This document shows, piece by piece, positions 1 to 11,400 of a stretch of 64,000 bases of DNA. Numbering within the stretch: the stretch's first letter is position 1; each line of letters opens with the position of its first letter. The position numbers and the translations under genes are program-made. Source of the DNA: Trichomonas vaginalis G3 (Eukaryota; Parabasalia; Trichomonadida; Trichomonadidae); NCBI RefSeq assembly GCF_026262505.1, contig NC_067206.1:34115896-34179895 (forward strand). The letters are read 5' to 3'. A model generated the notes under the pieces. That model ran no database searches. It was not told the DNA's origin and saw nothing but the letters and a program-made list of their open reading frames with translations.

Positions 1-1066
1 GAAGTGTGAAATTTTCAATACTTGTGTATGCAAATGTACTTGTTCCAAATTCTAAATTCCTGTTTAAGTTTTGTGTTGAGAATGGTTTAAAAACAGCTCT
101 TGAAAATGCATAATTTCCGATTTTTGTTATTGTGTTTGGAATTTCAAGATCGAAAATGTAGGCAGACGTGAAACAATAATCACTTATTGTATCCATATTT
201 GGAGGGAATTTTATATTAATCCATGCATATTGAAATGCATTTTTACCAATTTTTACTTTTTCTCCTTCTGAATATGTATGACAAAAAGTAACATTTATTG
301 CATATCCCTGATAATCAAACTTCGAATCTAAATAAGCTTTCTCATCATTAAATACATTATAATAACCCCCTCCAATTCTATAAAATGCATAATCTCCAAT
401 TGTTAAATTGCTACTGAAAAATGTTATTCTTTTAATATGGATGTTCCAATAAAATGCCTTTTCTTCAATTATTCTCAAGCTATCATGAAAAATAAATGAC
501 AGGACGTTATCACCCTCAATATTATAGTATTTATCAAAGTGTTCAAACATAAATGCATATTTACAAATTTTTTGAAGATTTTTCGGAAATGTAATACTCC
601 CTAATTTTGAATCATAAAAAACAGATTCGTTGATAATTAATAATGTATCAGGAAGGACCATTGATGTTATACCAGAATTAGCAAAACAATATTTTCCTAA
701 CTTTTTACATCCGTTTTCGAAATGAAAAGAGTTTATCAATGTATGTTGAAATGCACATTTGTCAATATATTCAACTGAACTTGGAATTGTAACTTGGTCA
801 AAATACCATTCTTGGAAAGCGTTTCCATATATATGAGTCACACAATTTGGAATATTTAAATTGAAGGACTCATAACATCCTCCATAAGCAAAAGACGAAA
901 TGTTTGTCAAATATTTTGGCAAATTGAAAAAACGAAAACCACAACCATAAAAAGCACTATTTCCAATATACTTAATCGAATCAGAGAATTCAAGAATATT
1001 ACATTTGTAAAATGCATAATCTCCAATATATTCTACATATTGAAGACTAATATATACTTCATCCAT
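1..1066 (-). CDS. BspA-like leucine-rich-repeat protein, C-terminal part, runs off the window
   Basis: The minus strand is open from about position 1141 to the window edge, and the first Met codon lies at 1064-1066. The translation repeats a unit of about 23 residues of the form IGxYAFxxC...LxIPxxVxxI, the Treponema pallidum/BspA LRR pattern that is hugely expanded in trichomonads as surface or secreted proteins. The frame differs from that of the LRR gene immediately upstream (1117-2013), and the two frames overlap over 1117-1141. The simplest reading is one LRR gene broken by a single indel near there; two tandem genes are the alternative. The end of the gene is outside the window, so any C-terminal membrane anchor cannot be seen. 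Confidence 0.7.
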   Translation of the reverse strand, partial: MDEVYISLQYVEYIGDYAFYKCNILEFSDSIKYIGNSAFYGCGFRFFNLPKYLTNISSFAYGGCYESFNLNIPNCVTHIYGNAFQEWYFDQVTIPSSVEYIDKCAFQHTLINSFHFENGCKKLGKYCFANSGITSMVLPDTLLIINESVFYDSKLGSITFPKNLQKICKYAFMFEHFDKYYNIEGDNVLSFIFHDSLRIIEEKAFYWNIHIKRITFFSSNLTIGDYAFYRIGGGYYNVFNDEKAYLDSKFDYQGYAINVTFCHTYSEGEKVKIGKNAFQYAWINIKFPPNMDTISDYCFTSAYIFDLEIPNTITKIGNYAFSRAVFKPFSTQNLNRNLEFGTSTFAYTSIENFTL

Positions 1067-1116
1067 ATAAAATGCATAATTCCCAATCTTTTTGCATTTA
1101 TCAGAAAGAATTACTT

Positions 1117-2013
1117 TTATGATATAGGTTTTCGATAATCATGATATCTATTATAAAGAGCCCATGAAAACGTACCAGCTTTGATTTCTGTAAGTTGGGA
1201 AAGATTAAATGTATAATCAGTTGTATTGATTTTCTCGCATTGTTTGAATGCAGAAATTCCAATGGATTTGATTTCGTTTGAGAGAGATATTAAACGGAGA
1301 TTTGAACACGTGTCGAATGCTCTGTCTCCAATACTTTCAATGATTGGTAAATCTGAAATAGAAACAAGGTTGTAGCAGTTGAAGAAACAATAGTCACCAA
1401 TGTGAGTGATACTTGGTCCAAATGCCACTGATTGAAGAGAATTACATTGATTGAAAAGATAAGAACCGAGAACTGTGATTGAATCTGGAATTGTTATATT
1501 TGTTAATTTCGAACATGTTGAGAAAACACCGTTACCAAGATTTCGTAAGTTATTCGGAAGATTTTGATTGACTAGTGTCAGATTTGTGCATCCTGAGAAT
1601 GCACTCTTTCCAATAGTAGAAAGAGATGATGGTAGACGAAGATTTTTCAGAGAAGTACAAAATCTGAATGATTCGTTTCCAATCGTAACGAGTGTTTGTG
1701 GGAGAGTGACTTCTTCGAGAGAAGTACAGAAGTAGAATAATTTGTCTTCAATCGTACTCACACCATCTGGTATGGTTATCTTATTGAGTAGGGAACAATC
1801 TGAGAAAGCTCTGGTTCCGATCTTCGTGAGTGTATTCGGAAGTTTGACATCTTTGATGTTTGTACAGTTGAAAAATCCGTAATCGCCGATCGTACTGCAC
1901 TCTTTGATATCAATGCTTCGAAGATCTGCTCTGTTTGCAAATTGACTTTCTGAAACGTCTCCTGTGATTGTATAAATACCATGGTCAGCATCATTTACAA
2001 CAATAATCACCAT
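1117..2013 (-). CDS. BspA-like leucine-rich-repeat protein, N-terminal part
   Basis: A 298-aa frame made almost wholly of BspA-type leucine-rich repeats (TIGDYGFFNC, KIGTRAFSDC, SIGISAFKQC and similar) after a short N-terminus that starts MVIIVVNDADHGIY. There is no signal peptide. This family forms curved solenoids and is linked in trichomonads to surface adhesion and immune interaction; the role here is inferred from family only. The last 14 residues are not LRR-like, and repeats resume at once in another frame downstream (1-1066). The stop at 1117 is therefore probably a frameshift artefact or a pseudogenising indel rather than the natural C-terminus. Confidence 0.75.
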   Translation of the reverse strand: MVIIVVNDADHGIYTITGDVSESQFANRADLRSIDIKECSTIGDYGFFNCTNIKDVKLPNTLTKIGTRAFSDCSLLNKITIPDGVSTIEDKLFYFCTSLEEVTLPQTLVTIGNESFRFCTSLKNLRLPSSLSTIGKSAFSGCTNLTLVNQNLPNNLRNLGNGVFSTCSKLTNITIPDSITVLGSYLFNQCNSLQSVAFGPSITHIGDYCFFNCYNLVSISDLPIIESIGDRAFDTCSNLRLISLSNEIKSIGISAFKQCEKINTTDYTFNLSQLTEIKAGTFSWALYNRYHDYRKPIS

Positions 2014-2723
2014 GTTCTATACTAAATCACCTTTTTGAAATCTATTTTGCATCAACATTTATTGATTTCGGATGAGAATTTTAAATTTTTTAAATTCTGA
2101 ATATTTGAAAGATTATCGGTATTTTGAATATTAAATTCACCATTTTTAATGCTGATCTATATTGGCCAAAACATTATAAGATAAAAAATTTTTCAATGCA
2201 CATTCTCAAAATTTGATTTCATTTTCAATAATAAATGGTTGATAATTTTACAACAAGTTACATTTCAACAATTAAAAAATTATGAGAAATCATAGTTTGG
2301 GCACCTAATCAAAGAGAATAAAAATCAAACATAACAATTGAGCAATTTTTTTTCCCCTCATAAAGCGGGGCGTCATTTTTTTTGGGCGAAATATGGGCCA
2401 AACATGATATGATTGGAATTGAAAACATCAATCATAATTCGATTCAGTTTTTAATAATTAGAACAATTTGTAATATCACCATTTTCGAAATAAATTTTCG
2501 ACACATAAACAAAAATTGCTTTGTTAACACGAATTCATTAAAAGTCACTTTTTGTTTTGTGGTTCTCATATTCCGAAAGCAATAACTATTAAAAAAAAGT
2601 TTCTTCTATATATTGATATTCAATCAATCCCATTTTCTTCATTCATTAAGTGATTTTAATTTAAGAAAAAGAAAGTTAAATTAAATGATATTAATATTTT
2701 TAACAAATTTAAATAAATAGTAG
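2014..2723. other. Intergenic, AT-rich
   Basis: This lies between the 5' end of the BspA gene and the 3' end of the TAF1-like gene. A short plus-strand open frame at 2382-2585 has no recognisable domain and a composition like the surrounding DNA. No RNA gene or repeat was seen. Confidence 0.5.
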
Positions 2724-5700
2724 TTAATTGTGGTCACAGTAGTTCTTGAATGCACGTGATGAGTTTTCGATGCGCATGATGACTTCTGGTGTCAATATAA
2801 ATGTCAAGTTCTTATCGGGATCTTGGACAAGCATCTCCTGGTGTTCGGTGATGATAAAGCGCTGAACTTGTTGTGTCTTGTCTTTACGCTCCTGCTGACG
2901 TGTTCGCCTGATCTTGTCTTGAAGTGTTCGTTTCATAGCTTGCAGAACTGATGTGACGAAGTCGTTGTTGCTGCCGAACTTGTTAGATTCCTGGTAGTTG
3001 ACATCGTTCTCGAGTTCTTCCATGTTCTTGATCTGGTGTGGCTGACGCTCCCATCGAACATTAACATCAAGTTGTTTGTTCTTGTACGAAATGTTGATGA
3101 TCTTAGCTGCCTTACGCATCGCGTAGCCGCCGAAGCCAAGTTCGTTCCAGTCGACGTTGAAGTGGTATGTGCAGATACCGTAACGAACAAGCTCTTTAGG
3201 ATCACCTGTGTCTGTGATCTGCTGTGGTTTCTCGTCAATAGATGTGAGGTCGACTGATGCGTCGTCGTTGTCGTCTTCTTCATCGGAAAAGTCTGCACGT
3301 GCCCATTCAAGTGAAACTTGGTCAAGATGTTCCATGTCTTGGTACTCGCTGTCATCTTTCTTGGATGAGCTGATGTACTGCAAGTTAGTCTTGAATGATT
3401 CTTCGTAGACTTTCTTGTACTGCTCTTTCTTCTCTTGGTACTGGTTGCATGGACCACGTGCGTACTTAAGTGTGTCCTCAGTCTGGATGCCTTCCTTCAT
3501 CTGGTTAGATGTGATTTCGCGAAGTAATTTAACTTTATCCCAGCGAAGAAGACGTGCAATCTGTTCTTCTGGGATGCCGTATGAACGAAGTTTCTCGTTA
3601 AGCTGTGGGATGTGCAGAACACGAAGATCCGCATCTGTGCCATATCTTTGTTTCTTAGGTTCTTTTTGTTCACCTGCTTCTGATTTTCCTCTTCTTCCTT
3701 TCGTTCTGACAATTTGTTCACCTGTATCTGCACGTGACATCTCCATCAACTGGCCATCGAACGCCTTTGTGAAGTTCTCAGTTCTCGCCCATGGTGTCTT
3801 CATAAGTTCGAGCTCAATTTTTTCAGCCACTTTTTTGGTCAGTTCACCTTTGAGATTTTGGATTTGCTGGTAAACTCTTTTGGATCGGATGAGCATATTC
3901 ACACCACTGCGTCTGAGTTTCTTGAAACCTGCTTGCATGGACTGATAAGAACAGACATCTTCCGGTGTAATTTGGATTGTTCCGAAAAATGCATCGAGAT
4001 CTTTCTCGACAGGTTCCCAATAACCACTACCTTGCTCTCTATAGTTCTTTGCAAACTTCTTTAGGACTTCACGAAGCTTTAATTCGTTCATATCTGGGAA
4101 AAATTCTTTGAGAACACTGGAAACTTGGATTCTGCTACGGCCTTTGTACTGCTTATTACCTCTGAATATGTTTACTAATATCGCGGTGATGAAATTGGTT
4201 ATAAAAGTTTGAGTCACTTTTTTATTTGGCCTCATAACTTTTACTCTTGCTTCCAAAAGAGAGGCGCAGTATGTAGCATCGATGTGTCTTATATAGAACT
4301 TGCGATTGTCCTCCATATCCCTTATCAAAAGGAAATCTGTTGGTTCAACATCATGTTTAGCAACAGGAACATCGAACATGTTGCAGGAAATAGTGTGAAT
4401 TGGTGTACTCTTAGGAATAGAGGCTAAGAAAGGTGATGCTTGGTTCGGTTTGATGAGATGTGTATCTGATTCAATCAAACTTCTCGGAATATCTTCAGCT
4501 GTGGCCTGATGATAGTAAGTAATGAGTCTAGATGCCATTCCGACGTTCAAAATAAATGCAGGGTTCTCGGAAGTGTGTTCAAGTAAAATTAATTTTCTTC
4601 CATTTCGACCAGAAAGGCTTTCGAAGTCTCTAAGATACGGAGAAATCTGTACTGTGTCGAATTCGTTGCTGTAACTCGGATGAGTTTTAGGATCATAAGT
4701 AATTTTCAGCGGTAAACCGAGAATTTGAAGGGTATTCAAGCGCGGATGGTGTTGGGTTTCAATATCATGAGGGTTTGGCTCTATAAGGTATAAGTTGGTC
4801 GCTACATCTGAATGTTGGATGTCGAGATTTGGCCTGGAGGATAAAAAATTTTCAGTAAGTGACATGTAGTATTCATCGCAATGGAATTTGAGGGTATTCC
4901 AGTCTAGCATTGCTTGGTTCTTCGATGAATTATCTTGAGATTCTGATAATGATTCGGTAAACTTAATCATTTTATCGGATTTATCTAGTACTAATGGTAT
5001 ATTCGGAGTTTCAGAAGGATCTTTAATGACACCATATCTGAACTTTAAAATTTCTTGGTTCAAATAAATATTTTTAATTTGTGGGGGTTGTTTTTGCTGA
5101 TTTTGCGGCTGTGTTTGAGGAGTTGGCATTGTCTTACCAACGGAGGTCTGTAAAGATGTCGTTATTGGAATTTGGTAATTATTATTATTATTTGGATTAT
5201 ATCTCATTAAATTTAATTGTTGTTGCATGGACAAATTCTTATCCATTCCCTTATTCTGCTGAAGCATCTGTAATTGATAATATTGTGATATTTGTGGCAT
5301 TTGCATTTGTGGTTGAATATACTGCATTTGCATTTGACTTTGGCCATATGGACTAGGAGAAGTTGTTGGCAATGGCATTTGCTGCTGTCTAGGATTTTCT
5401 TGTTTGACTATTTGTTTTGGTACTGGTTGCCTTTGTCTTTTATCTTGTTTATAAGAATACGTAGAGAATTCCTTTTCATTCACTAATGCAAATGTTGGAA
5501 AGTTTAATTCAGGTAAATGTTTCTTTGTTTGTTTAATTATTGGAGCAAGTTGTTCATTTGCGTCATCCATTCCATCAGAGTTCGCGTATTCTTTCTGCCT
5601 TCGAATTGGTGGATCTAATTGTGCTTGGTCCTTCTCAACATCAACTTTTAATTGACGCCGATTTAATCTACGCGGAGTTGACAGAGGTTTATCAACTGTA

Positions 5701-5828
5701 ATAGTGAAGATGGATAAGTGGAACTTAATCTTTGTATCAGCAGTCAATGCCTGATACAAACTTACACCTTCCATTTTTGCCTGAAAACTGTCAAAAAATT
5801 TTAAAAAATATGGACGAAATATGAGCAT
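2724..5828 (-). CDS. TAF1-like subunit of transcription factor TFIID
   Basis: A 1034-aa protein. Residues from about 270 to 830 match the TAF1 core (DUF3591): FLSSRPNLD, YLIEPNPHD, HPRLNTLQILG, SPYLRDFESLSGRNGRKL, a conserved central stretch with TPEDVCSYQSMQAG, and LLRWDKVKLLREI near residue 745. In the family this core holds the TAF7-binding and promoter-contacting domain of TFIID in the nucleus. A Q/M/P-rich low-complexity segment lies at about 140-260. Acidic and basic C-terminal segments follow, but there is no bromodomain, unlike the metazoan protein. A TCATTA Inr-like motif 11-16 nt upstream supports the first ATG, although the second Met (residue 19) is also plausible. Several antisense open frames across it are shadows. 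Confidence 0.8.
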   Translation of the reverse strand: MLIFRPYFLKFFDSFQAKMEGVSLYQALTADTKIKFHLSIFTITVDKPLSTPRRLNRRQLKVDVEKDQAQLDPPIRRQKEYANSDGMDDANEQLAPIIKQTKKHLPELNFPTFALVNEKEFSTYSYKQDKRQRQPVPKQIVKQENPRQQQMPLPTTSPSPYGQSQMQMQYIQPQMQMPQISQYYQLQMLQQNKGMDKNLSMQQQLNLMRYNPNNNNNYQIPITTSLQTSVGKTMPTPQTQPQNQQKQPPQIKNIYLNQEILKFRYGVIKDPSETPNIPLVLDKSDKMIKFTESLSESQDNSSKNQAMLDWNTLKFHCDEYYMSLTENFLSSRPNLDIQHSDVATNLYLIEPNPHDIETQHHPRLNTLQILGLPLKITYDPKTHPSYSNEFDTVQISPYLRDFESLSGRNGRKLILLEHTSENPAFILNVGMASRLITYYHQATAEDIPRSLIESDTHLIKPNQASPFLASIPKSTPIHTISCNMFDVPVAKHDVEPTDFLLIRDMEDNRKFYIRHIDATYCASLLEARVKVMRPNKKVTQTFITNFITAILVNIFRGNKQYKGRSRIQVSSVLKEFFPDMNELKLREVLKKFAKNYREQGSGYWEPVEKDLDAFFGTIQITPEDVCSYQSMQAGFKKLRRSGVNMLIRSKRVYQQIQNLKGELTKKVAEKIELELMKTPWARTENFTKAFDGQLMEMSRADTGEQIVRTKGRRGKSEAGEQKEPKKQRYGTDADLRVLHIPQLNEKLRSYGIPEEQIARLLRWDKVKLLREITSNQMKEGIQTEDTLKYARGPCNQYQEKKEQYKKVYEESFKTNLQYISSSKKDDSEYQDMEHLDQVSLEWARADFSDEEDDNDDASVDLTSIDEKPQQITDTGDPKELVRYGICTYHFNVDWNELGFGGYAMRKAAKIINISYKNKQLDVNVRWERQPHQIKNMEELENDVNYQESNKFGSNNDFVTSVLQAMKRTLQDKIRRTRQQERKDKTQQVQRFIITEHQEMLVQDPDKNLTFILTPEVIMRIENSSRAFKNYCDHN

Positions 5829-6228
5829 TGAAATGGGTTAATGACCTATGCATTTGCGTTGATTTTATTGAATTTTTTGAAAATGGATGAAATAATTCAA
5901 AATTTTTAAAATTGTTTGCTAAATAAATCATACACTGATAACATATTCAACATGAAATCATGTTCTACGCAAGTTCTATCATAAATGATGGAAAAATTAC
6001 GTAAATTTGTCAATTGTACTTTTTTCTAGCTAAAAATCAGAGAATGTACAAATATGTTGTTATGATTTTTCCTTATAAGTTTGAAAGATTATGTTAAAAA
6101 ATGAATAAATTTCAAATTTTCATAGAAATATTTTTAAAAAAAGACTTTAGACATCTAAAATGTTAAGAGGTTTAAATAAACTAAATCTACTAGTAGCACA
6201 TTCCTAATAGGAAAAATATATAAAAAAA
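5829..6228. other. Intergenic, AT-rich, with Inr-like TCATTA at 5839-5844 (minus)
   Basis: A 400-bp AT-rich spacer. The only signal noted is an Inr-like TCATTA on the minus strand just upstream of the TAF1-like start. Trichomonad core promoters use TCA(+1)Y-T/A close to the ATG. Confidence 0.4.
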
Positions 6229-7347
6229 CTAAATAAGAGATTGCAAAAGTTCTGAAGCTTGTTCTGAACGAAGGCTTGCGAGTGGCTTACCCTGATCTGG
6301 GAATACGAAGAGAAGCATGAGGTAAAGAACAGTAACAATTGTCAAAACTGCATCAACAATTAAAGCAGCGAATTTAAAGGCTGTATTTTGGTAGTTGTCA
6401 ATAAATAACTTAGGAGCTGGATACTTTGTCTTCTTCTGTTCCTTTGTTTCTGATTTTGTTTGGTTTTCTTGTACAGGAGTAGTAGGAACAGGAGTAGGAG
6501 CAGGAGCATCCAACTTTTTGACAAATTGGTCAATAATATATGCCATTCTCTTTGATGCCAAAATAATTTGTGCCTTTGCTTGTGGCTGTGCTCTAGTTAC
6601 GTAAGCATCGTTTTCACCAACATATTGATTCAGCTTTAGGCCATTGTAAACATATTCCTTAGCAATCTCATATGAATGCAGGGCCCAAGCAGTAACGTTC
6701 ATGTTTTGAACGTATGAATCTTCCGGAATTTTATCTTTGTATTCAAAAATAAGCTTTTGAACCATTTCCTCGGAGAATGATCCGGTCGGATAAGCATAAA
6801 CTGCAGAGTCCCAAAGAGAGTGAAGATTCTTTCCGTTGATAGACAAGGAAAGAGAGAAAAAATTGGCACCGTGATCTGCTTTGCAAGTGCCAGAACTAGG
6901 AGTGTATCGATCAATACAATGAACTGGTGTGTGAACATCAGCTACTAAATGTAATAACATACGAATATCGAAGTTAATTGCCCATAAGCTTTTAGTTGTT
7001 GGATCTAAGAAGCTTGAAATAATGTGATTGAGTGCAGAAGTAATGTTGTAAACAAATGGTGTGTCTTTTTCTTCGAAATTTTCACAACCATCAATTAATG
7101 GGAAATCAACAAAGTGCCATGGCTTGAAATGAGAAATTAAATCAGTCCCACGATTATATTTTGCCGCAATTTCGTCAAGCCAGCTGCCACAATTAGTAAA
7201 AAGCTTTTGTTCGTCTGGCCAAGTTAAAAGAATTTTGTATATAATCTTTTGTTGCCTGTCGGTAAGGTCATTCCATGATACACGGGCAACCATTTCATGT
7301 GGACCATTCCACCAGGAATAGCTGAATAGAAGAAACAGAAAAAGCAT
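6229..7347 (-). CDS. Membrane-anchored class I nuclease (S1/P1 family)
   Basis: A 372-aa protein with an N-terminal signal peptide (LFLFLLFSYS) that leads directly into a Trp-Trp. S1/P1 nucleases bind zinc through the mature N-terminal Trp. The family's metal ligands are visible: GPHEMVARV (His), LLHLVADVHTPVH (His-Asp-His) at about 130-145, and NLHSLWDSAV (His and Asp) at about 180-190. A hydrophobic segment at about 326-349 should anchor it to the membrane, with a short tail of about 23 residues. Expected activity is Zn-dependent cleavage of single-stranded DNA and RNA at the surface or in an endomembrane compartment, fitting nucleotide scavenging by a purine- and pyrimidine-auxotrophic parasite. 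A TCACTTTT motif lies about 67 nt upstream (7414-7421, minus). Confidence 0.85.
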   Translation of the reverse strand: MLFLFLLFSYSWWNGPHEMVARVSWNDLTDRQQKIIYKILLTWPDEQKLFTNCGSWLDEIAAKYNRGTDLISHFKPWHFVDFPLIDGCENFEEKDTPFVYNITSALNHIISSFLDPTTKSLWAINFDIRMLLHLVADVHTPVHCIDRYTPSSGTCKADHGANFFSLSLSINGKNLHSLWDSAVYAYPTGSFSEEMVQKLIFEYKDKIPEDSYVQNMNVTAWALHSYEIAKEYVYNGLKLNQYVGENDAYVTRAQPQAKAQIILASKRMAYIIDQFVKKLDAPAPTPVPTTPVQENQTKSETKEQKKTKYPAPKLFIDNYQNTAFKFAALIVDAVLTIVTVLYLMLLFVFPDQGKPLASLRSEQASELLQSLI

Positions 7348-8467
7348 ACTACAAAAAAATTAAGAGTTAAAATTTCTCTTACTTGTCAATTTTCGAAATC
7401 TGTCAAATCTGACAAAAGTGACGAGCTAAATAAGTTATGTTAGAAAATTGAGAGGAGGATCAAACTGATTACAGCACCCATTTTAATACAGTTACTTTAA
7501 GGAATGTATTTAAGTTTTTTTTTTGTGATAGACCCCTCTTATGTTAGAATACTATAGATTCCAAAGAATCATACTTAAAATTTACTTGTATATGGCACGC
7601 ATGCAATTCATAAGTGGATTGAATCATATTGAATTCATTCATCAAGAATGAAATAAAATCAATAACAGATGAGTAAAAGGCAACAAAGAAATTTAAAGGA
7701 AACATTTTGATTATTTTAATGTTTTGAGCAAAACTCTTGATAAAGATTGATTGATCTTCCAATTCTTTGAAATTTCTATGGTTTTTGGAAAAGCAAGGGT
7801 ATAATTCAGATATTTTGGTAAATTATCTCAAATGAAATCCAATTAGCCGACCAGATGACTTGATTGCTGATCATTTCAAAAATTAGTCGTATTTATTGAA
7901 TTGCAGGATAATACATATTGAAATTATTATATCTTGGCATTACATATTAAAATACTAACACCAAATTCATTTTGATTTTCCTAAAACAAAATTAATTAAA
8001 TTTAGTTTATATTTCAAAAATATTATAGATTTAAATATGTAAATATAAATTGTGCTACTTTTACCGTTATTTCATCCTAAGTTTTCTTTCAAAATACTTA
8101 TAATTCTATAGAAATTTAATCAATTTTTGTTCGCTAACATTCAAAATTCTGGGGAGGTATAAAAATTCAAAAGTCTCTCAATCTTGTCAGTAAAGATTAA
8201 AACATTTTCACAGCTATTTTAAACGAAATAACTATAATATATTGAATATAATGAAAATGTAAGACACAATTCACATTATTTCAATTTGGAAATACAAAGG
8301 TTTTTTAAAAATCATTTCAAGATTTTCCTAAATTTAACAATTCTACAGCAAAGTTCCGATTAAATGTTGACAAACATTTATCATGGAAATAATGAGCTAT
8401 ATAAATTTAAATAAGATAAAAAAAAATATTAATTTTTTCACTAAAAGCGAAATAAACAAACAAATAT
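7348..8467. other. Intergenic, 1.1 kb, AT-rich
   Basis: It separates two minus-strand genes. The minus-strand TCACTTTT at 7414-7421 may be the initiator of the nuclease gene. The short open frames here (for example 7544-7762 minus) have no recognised motif. Nothing else was seen. Confidence 0.4.
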
Positions 8468-11400
8468 TTAATTTCCATAGTTCATATAATAATATTGAAC
8501 GGTCCATCGAACGAAAGAAGGCAAATACTCCTTTGAAAAAAGAGTTTTATCTTGGAGAGGACCAACAACAATTTTAAACTTGGAATCGCACTGTACTTTT
8601 ACTAGAATATAGTTTGCAAGTACAGGCTTCAATATAATGAAAGCTTTAAGATGAGGAAGATCGCTAATCAATAAGTTTTCGTTGTTTCTTGCATCCCAAA
8701 CAACTGCGAACTCTTCTTTCATGCTTAATAGCTTCCTATCATTATCATCCATAGTTGGAAGGAAGTTCATCGAAAAACTGTTCATGAAAAATCGCCATGT
8801 AATGGAATTGTCACTTTTTCTAAATTTTCCCAAACTTTTTGCGAACATTGCGAAGGATTTTGAAGTGGATTCCATTTTATTTTCAGCGGCCATCTTGAGA
8901 GAACACTGTTCATTAGCTAAATATAAGATCATTCCACCTTTTTGAATTGGTTGGAAATTATTTCCATTCAAAAAGATGTTTTTCGTGATTGATTTGAGGC
9001 TTGAGTTCACATTTAGCTGGAAATTAGCTGTCTCAGAGAAACTCCTGACTTTTATTTCATAGTTGCCGGGAGATTTCTCTGTTTCTGAAATAAATTCTCC
9101 AAATTGATAGCCAATCTCCATCAAAACGTCTTCCTTTATGGTCCTTATATTATCCTTGCCAGGTGGTGTTGATAATATATCGGTGCAGATCTTCTTGCAT
9201 TGAGGTAGACCATAAATCGTGATGGTCGCAGCGAATTTCGTAAGAACAGAAAGCATTTTAACATCAAGACGAGAGTTGGCCATAAGGGAGAAGTACAAAT
9301 CTCTCGCTTTCCTCACTAGCGCGTTGATATACTGTATGGCTTTCGGATGAAAATGGGGAATATTTTCGGTGAGCATCGCGAGAACGATAGAAACCGTTTC
9401 TGGGGAACATTTAAAAAGATCAATTGATGGGAAATCCGAGGAAATTCCGATAGGTATACGGGTATAAACCAACACAAAAGCCGAGAAAGCTATCAAAGTA
9501 GCCATTTCTTTGTTTTCGTAGTACTTAATAAGCTCTTCTAAAATTTTTAGCATCGGACTTACGTAGAATGTTGGATCTATCGCGGATCTGTTAATTTTCT
9601 CGCATTTCTGGTTCGAAATAAATACACCAAACATGTCAATCGATACTAAAGTTAATTGTAATAACAATTCTTGAGGAAAAGGCTTATCGTATGTTCTTAT
9701 ATATGTTGCCGTCTCAGCCATTAAGTTAAATGAGTACACTGTACATGAATAAAAGAGCTCTATGGCGCATTTCATGTACTCATGTTTCAAAATACGATCT
9801 GTTTCGTAAATCAAGCCTTTCTTGAGATAAAGAACCCAATTGTACAATGTTGTGTCGTTGTATTGAGTAATTGCTCGAGTTTCATCTGATAAATAAAAAT
9901 AATGCCAAACGAGGTAAAATGAGTTCTCGTAGACACCTTTAACTGAGTTTTCTACTAAATTTCTGAACTCTTCCAAGAATTTTTCGAAAAATTCTTTGTC
10001 AAATTTTGTTTCTATTTTACAATACGAAATAAAGGAGAATCTGATGGAATCTCGTATTGTATCTAGTAATGTATCATTAATGTTCTTTAAAGATTCATTG
10101 ATAGCACCCGAAATTGTTGCTAATTTTGGAATATTATTAAATATTCCGTAAGAAACGATACTTACAACGGAAACATAAGCTCTAAATATATTCTGTGCTG
10201 ACGTTGACTTCGGTAATTGCTTTGTTAATCTTAAAGTTGTATTGTAATCGATTTTTTGTTCAAAATAAAGAAAAAGTAAAAAAGAAATCGCCAAATTCGA
10301 TTCATCTTCGATATTAAAGAGATCCTTAATAAGGGATATTGTTTGTTCTTCATCTGTATGCTTGAATATTTCGTATGCCATCACTTTTGTCAGTTGAATT
10401 TGATTACTCATATTAAATATCTCGGTTTTGTACTTGAAAACCTCGATTTTCCACTGGCATCCATATCTGTTCGAAAGAATAGTAAGGTATTCGAAAGTAT
10501 GAGTCAAAAGCTTCGATAAAATGTTAATTGAATTTTTCTTGTCGATTTCGAAGACGTAATCAATAAAAGTAGACAGTTCTCGTTCTGACGTATGTCCGAA
10601 ATACGAAAACATGTACTCTTTTTCTATGAAAACCGATGTAAATAGATTTGAATCGATCGGATCTTTTGATTCAGGTAAGGTTGTAATAATATTGAATAAT
10701 TTCTTGAAAAGTATAATTATATTCTCATTTTCGATCATTTGGTTGCTGTTTTTCGGATCTACAAGCTTATCAATGATCGCTAAAAACGAATTCGTAAAAG
10801 CGCGGGGTTCGTGCTTATTTGTTTTAGACGCAGTCTCAATAAACTGCGTGTAAAACCCCGAATTAACCTTTTGAACAAGGTTTTTAGCGTAAATTTGGGC
10901 GAATTTGAGTTGAATTTCTGGAGAAATTCCCCAAGTGTTTTCCAAGACTGCGGTAATGGAGTTTGCTGCAAGTAGTTTATACCAGTATATAAAATCCGAA
11001 TCTTTGACTTCGTCAAGATGACTTATTAAAATTTCGTTGAATGAAATGATATCATTAGCTGTGACATCACGGGTATCGCCTATTTTTAATGAACCATCTT
11101 CTAATTCTTTATTATTAAATGCAAATAACGGTTCTAAAAGAAATTCGATCCAAAAGTTGTAAAGAATGGATAAAGTACTATTAGAATAGTCAACAAGAGG
11201 TATAGCAACAACTAGCGTTTCTTTTCGAATTTCATAATCATTACCTGGAAGAACTAATGTTTTTATTATCGAAGGAAGATAGGTAAAGATGGTTTTAAAT
11301 TCGTTTTTCTGCTTTTTAAACTGTATGGAAAGTACTTGCAGAAATTTCATAATTAATGGCTTCTGGGAAAAGAAAGTTCGTTTCCCATTTTTACCTTTGA

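Noticed and set aside
2382-2585. 67-aa plus-strand frame
   Set aside because: No domain, no promoter motif, and low coding character.
7950-7970. Possible 3' splice site ACTAACACC
   Set aside because: The trichomonad consensus is ACTAACACACAG; here it reads ACTAACACCAAA with no matching 5' site.
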